Below are positions 62,532 through 64,000 of a stretch of 64,000 nt of DNA, one piece after another. The stretch's first letter is position 1; each line of letters opens with the position of its first letter. The DNA is from DASRRB01 sp036732755 (GTDB lineage: Bacteria; Planctomycetota; B15-G4; SIAN01): NCBI GenBank assembly GCA_036732755.1, contig DAINBU010000007.1, positions 21,996 to 85,995 of the forward strand, given 5' to 3'. A model generated the notes under the pieces. That model had not been told where the DNA came from. It saw nothing but the letters and a program-made list of their open reading frames with translations, and made no database searches. The position numbers and the translations under genes were made by a program.

Positions 62532-63235
62532 GGACGGCCCGCGCGCTCGCGATCGGTGCGGCGGTGCTCGCGGGCGGATGCACGGCGGGCGCGTGGCGCG
62601 ACCGTGCGCACGACCTCGCGCAGGTCTTCGGCTGCACCGGCTCGATCGGGCCGGGCCTCGCCGTCTCCGCGCGCGCGACCGAGCTCGCGCAGGCCGGCTT
62701 CGGCTGGTCGCGCGCGGAGAGCCTCGGGTTGATCGACGGCCGCTTCACGGCCGCGAGCGAGCGGCGCACCGAGTTCGGCGTCTCGCTCCTGCACGTCTAC
62801 GAGTACCGGCGCGAGGGGCGCGACCTCCTCGCGATCCGCCACGCCGGCTACTCCGACCCGGGCTACGACCCCTACCCGTTCTCGTGGCAGCTCGACGCCG
62901 ACCGGAGAGCGCTCGACTTCGGCTTCGACGTCCACCTCGCGATCGTCGGCTTCGGCGCGTCCGTCCGCCCCGGCGAGCTGTGGGACTTCGTGGCGGGCTG
63001 CTTCGGCTTCGACCCGCTCGGCGACGACGCGTGGGCGCGGCCGCTCGACGAGATCCGCCGCCAGTGCGCGTCGCTCGACTCCGAGACGCGCGACCGCGCC
63101 TTCGACGCGCTCAAGCGCCGCGGCGCGGCGACGCACGGCTACGCGATCTGGTCCGCGCGCGGCGTACGTCCCGACTTCCAGAGGCGCGCGATCGAGGAGG
63201 TCGCGAAGGACGCGAGCGACGACAATGAGCGCTGA
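62528..63235 (+). CDS. Lipoprotein, function unknown
   Basis: 235 residues, lipobox LAGGC (Cys18). The body is a mixed alpha/beta sequence with conserved-looking GYDPYPFSWQLDADRRALDF, LAIVGFGASVRPGELWDFV and FDPLGDDAW. Similar short lipoproteins sit beside many housekeeping genes in planctomycetes and deltaproteobacteria, but no family function is known to me. Start overlaps the gcdH stop. Confidence 0.75.
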   Translation: MRTARALAIGAAVLAGGCTAGAWRDRAHDLAQVFGCTGSIGPGLAVSARATELAQAGFGWSRAESLGLIDGRFTAASERRTEFGVSLLHVYEYRREGRDLLAIRHAGYSDPGYDPYPFSWQLDADRRALDFGFDVHLAIVGFGASVRPGELWDFVAGCFGFDPLGDDAWARPLDEIRRQCASLDSETRDRAFDALKRRGAATHGYAIWSARGVRPDFQRRAIEEVAKDASDDNER

Positions 63236-63249
63236 GGCTTGGGAACTGG

Positions 63250-63358
63250 AGCGGACGTCGAGGGCGCGGGTGAAGAGGCTGCGGGGAGCGAGGCTTCGTG
63301 GTTGAACGCGCGACGGACGAGGGCGGGTCGAGGGGCGGAGGAGAAAAAGGCTCGATGT
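63250..63358 (+). repeat. Intergenic repeat copy 1 (most diverged)
   Basis: Shares GAAGAGG, then GCGGGGAGCGAGG, then GGGGCGGAGGAGAAAAAGG in the same order and spacing as the two other copies. It lacks the left-hand palindrome. In one frame it and copy 2 both read EEAAGSE, then 16-17 residues, then GAEEKK. Confidence 0.7.
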
Positions 63359-63474
63359 ACGGGACACGCTCGCCCCAATCCAAAAGATGAACCGTGGGGC
63401 TCGCTCGGCATTCGGCGGGGACGGACACGACTCGCAGCACCACCGTGGTCGGCCGCCTCATGCACGGTCCCGTC

Positions 63475-63597
63475 CCTCGACCTTTTTCTCCTCCGCCCCT
63501 TGAGCACCGTTCGAGACCGTCGCGCGACGACCGGAAACCTCGCTCCCCGCGGCCTCTTCGCACGGTCCTCGAACGACGTCCGACGTCGTTGCTGCGC
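63475..63597 (-). repeat. Intergenic repeat copy 2 (inverted)
   Basis: 123 bp on the minus strand. Begins with GCGCAGCAACGACGTCGG and continues identical to copy 3 for 33 bases, including a perfect 9 bp inverted repeat (AACGACGTC-G-GACGTCGTT). Ends GAGAAAAAGGTCGAGG. Confidence 0.8.
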
Positions 63598-63878
63598 CTC
63601 GGACGATGAACCGGATCCGCGACGCGCACCGTGATCGACGTCGTACGTATCGCGGGACTCGACCGAGCTTCATTGCGTCGGGGCCATTCGCGTGCCGAGT
63701 CGACTAGGACCCTCGAAGGCCGACATCGCTCGCGGCCATTCGATCGCCCGTTCACGTTGCGCCGGCATTTGAAGGCGAAAAAGCAAGAGGCCCGCCTTCT
63801 CGTTCAGGACCGTGTCGTGGCTCCAAGCGTCCGGTTTCGACCCGACCCCGATCGTGCGTACGCCGTGCATCTCCCGTG

Positions 63879-64000
63879 GCGCAGCAACGACGTCGGACGT
63901 CGTTCGAGGACGTGGCGAAGAGGACGCGGGGAGACGGCTTCGTGGCGTCGCGCGACGGTCAGGAACGGTGGTGAAAGGGCGGAGGGGAAAAAGGTCGAGG
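63879..64000 (+). repeat. Intergenic repeat copy 3 (runs to the window end)
   Basis: 122 bp on the plus strand, same 33-base head and palindrome as copy 2, ending GGGAAAAAGGTCGAGG at the last base of the window; it may continue beyond. Small indels shift any reading frame relative to copy 2, which speaks against a coding origin. Confidence 0.8.

Larger units (their letters stand above)
63236..64000. other. 765 bp without a convincing gene, rich in repeats
   Basis: Open frames here run across the repeats in several directions and have no ribosome-binding site or family resemblance. The base composition is less uniformly GC-rich than in the genes (for example GAAAAAGG, GCATTTGAAGGCG). Apart from three copies of one repeat, nothing recognisable is seen. 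Confidence 0.6.

Noticed and set aside
63250..64000. CRISPR array
   Set aside because: Three ~120 bp repeats in mixed orientation with uneven gaps do not fit 25-40 bp direct repeats with regular spacers, and no cas gene is present.

Overview
The window is very GC-rich, densely packed DNA, and about 52 of its 64 kb is one flagellar locus from a diderm (Gram-negative type) bacterium, since P-ring (flgI) and L-ring (flgH) genes are both present. A planctomycete-like organism is the best guess. The non-flagellar genes point that way: an ECF-type sigma factor overlapping a PknB-type kinase with C-terminal TPR-like repeats, a large secreted YdjY/HEAT-like protein, a tandem NxxGxxAF-repeat protein, and many TPR and HEAT proteins. 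This is inference from family habits; no rRNA, tRNA or other phylogenetic marker lies in the window.

Layout. 1-636: end of a repeat protein interrupted by an in-frame TGA. 647-2970 (minus): histidine kinase and OmpR-type regulator. 3139-5206: two exported proteins of unknown role, closed by a terminator. 5384-8675 (minus): fliT-like, fliS, fliD and flagellin 1. 9064-17251 (plus): export gate fliO-P-Q-R-flhB-flhA, a small membrane protein, sigma-28 (fliA), a small CxC protein and two lipoproteins. 17315-18151: flagellin 2. 18336-18680 (minus): possible FlgM. 18980-23656: fliK, flgD, flgE and a membrane-anchored degenerate PilZ-like protein. 23718-28390: a glycosyltransferase and a 1000-residue glycosyltransferase/methyltransferase/glycosyltransferase fusion. 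28451-37764: flgF, G, A, H, I, J, N, K, L. 37827-41293 (minus): the sigma factor/kinase pair. 41527-43612 (minus): fliN, fliM, fliL. 43734-56940 (minus): a 13 kb operon led by three TPR or TPR-like proteins, then an FlrB/FlrC-like two-component pair, flgB, flgC, fliE, fliF, fliG, fliH, fliI, fliJ and a MotE-like protein. 57171-63235: a glycosyltransferase, the YdjY/HEAT-like protein, glutaryl-CoA dehydrogenase and a lipoprotein. 63236-64000: no gene, but three copies of a ~120 bp repeat.

How it works together. Nearly all structural, export and chaperone genes for one polar-type flagellum are here, with the regulators for a staged cascade: a sigma-54 activator (FlrC-like, GAFTGA intact), sigma-28, and possibly an anti-sigma factor. 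One good sigma-54 promoter candidate precedes flgF, and both flagellin genes have candidate sigma-28 promoters with a CCGAA core. Missing are motA/motB, flhF/flhG and chemotaxis genes. FliM lacks the N-terminal CheY-binding segment. The least-explained parts are the three repeat proteins that open the motor operon, the glycosylation pair placed between hook and rod genes, and the repeats at the right end.
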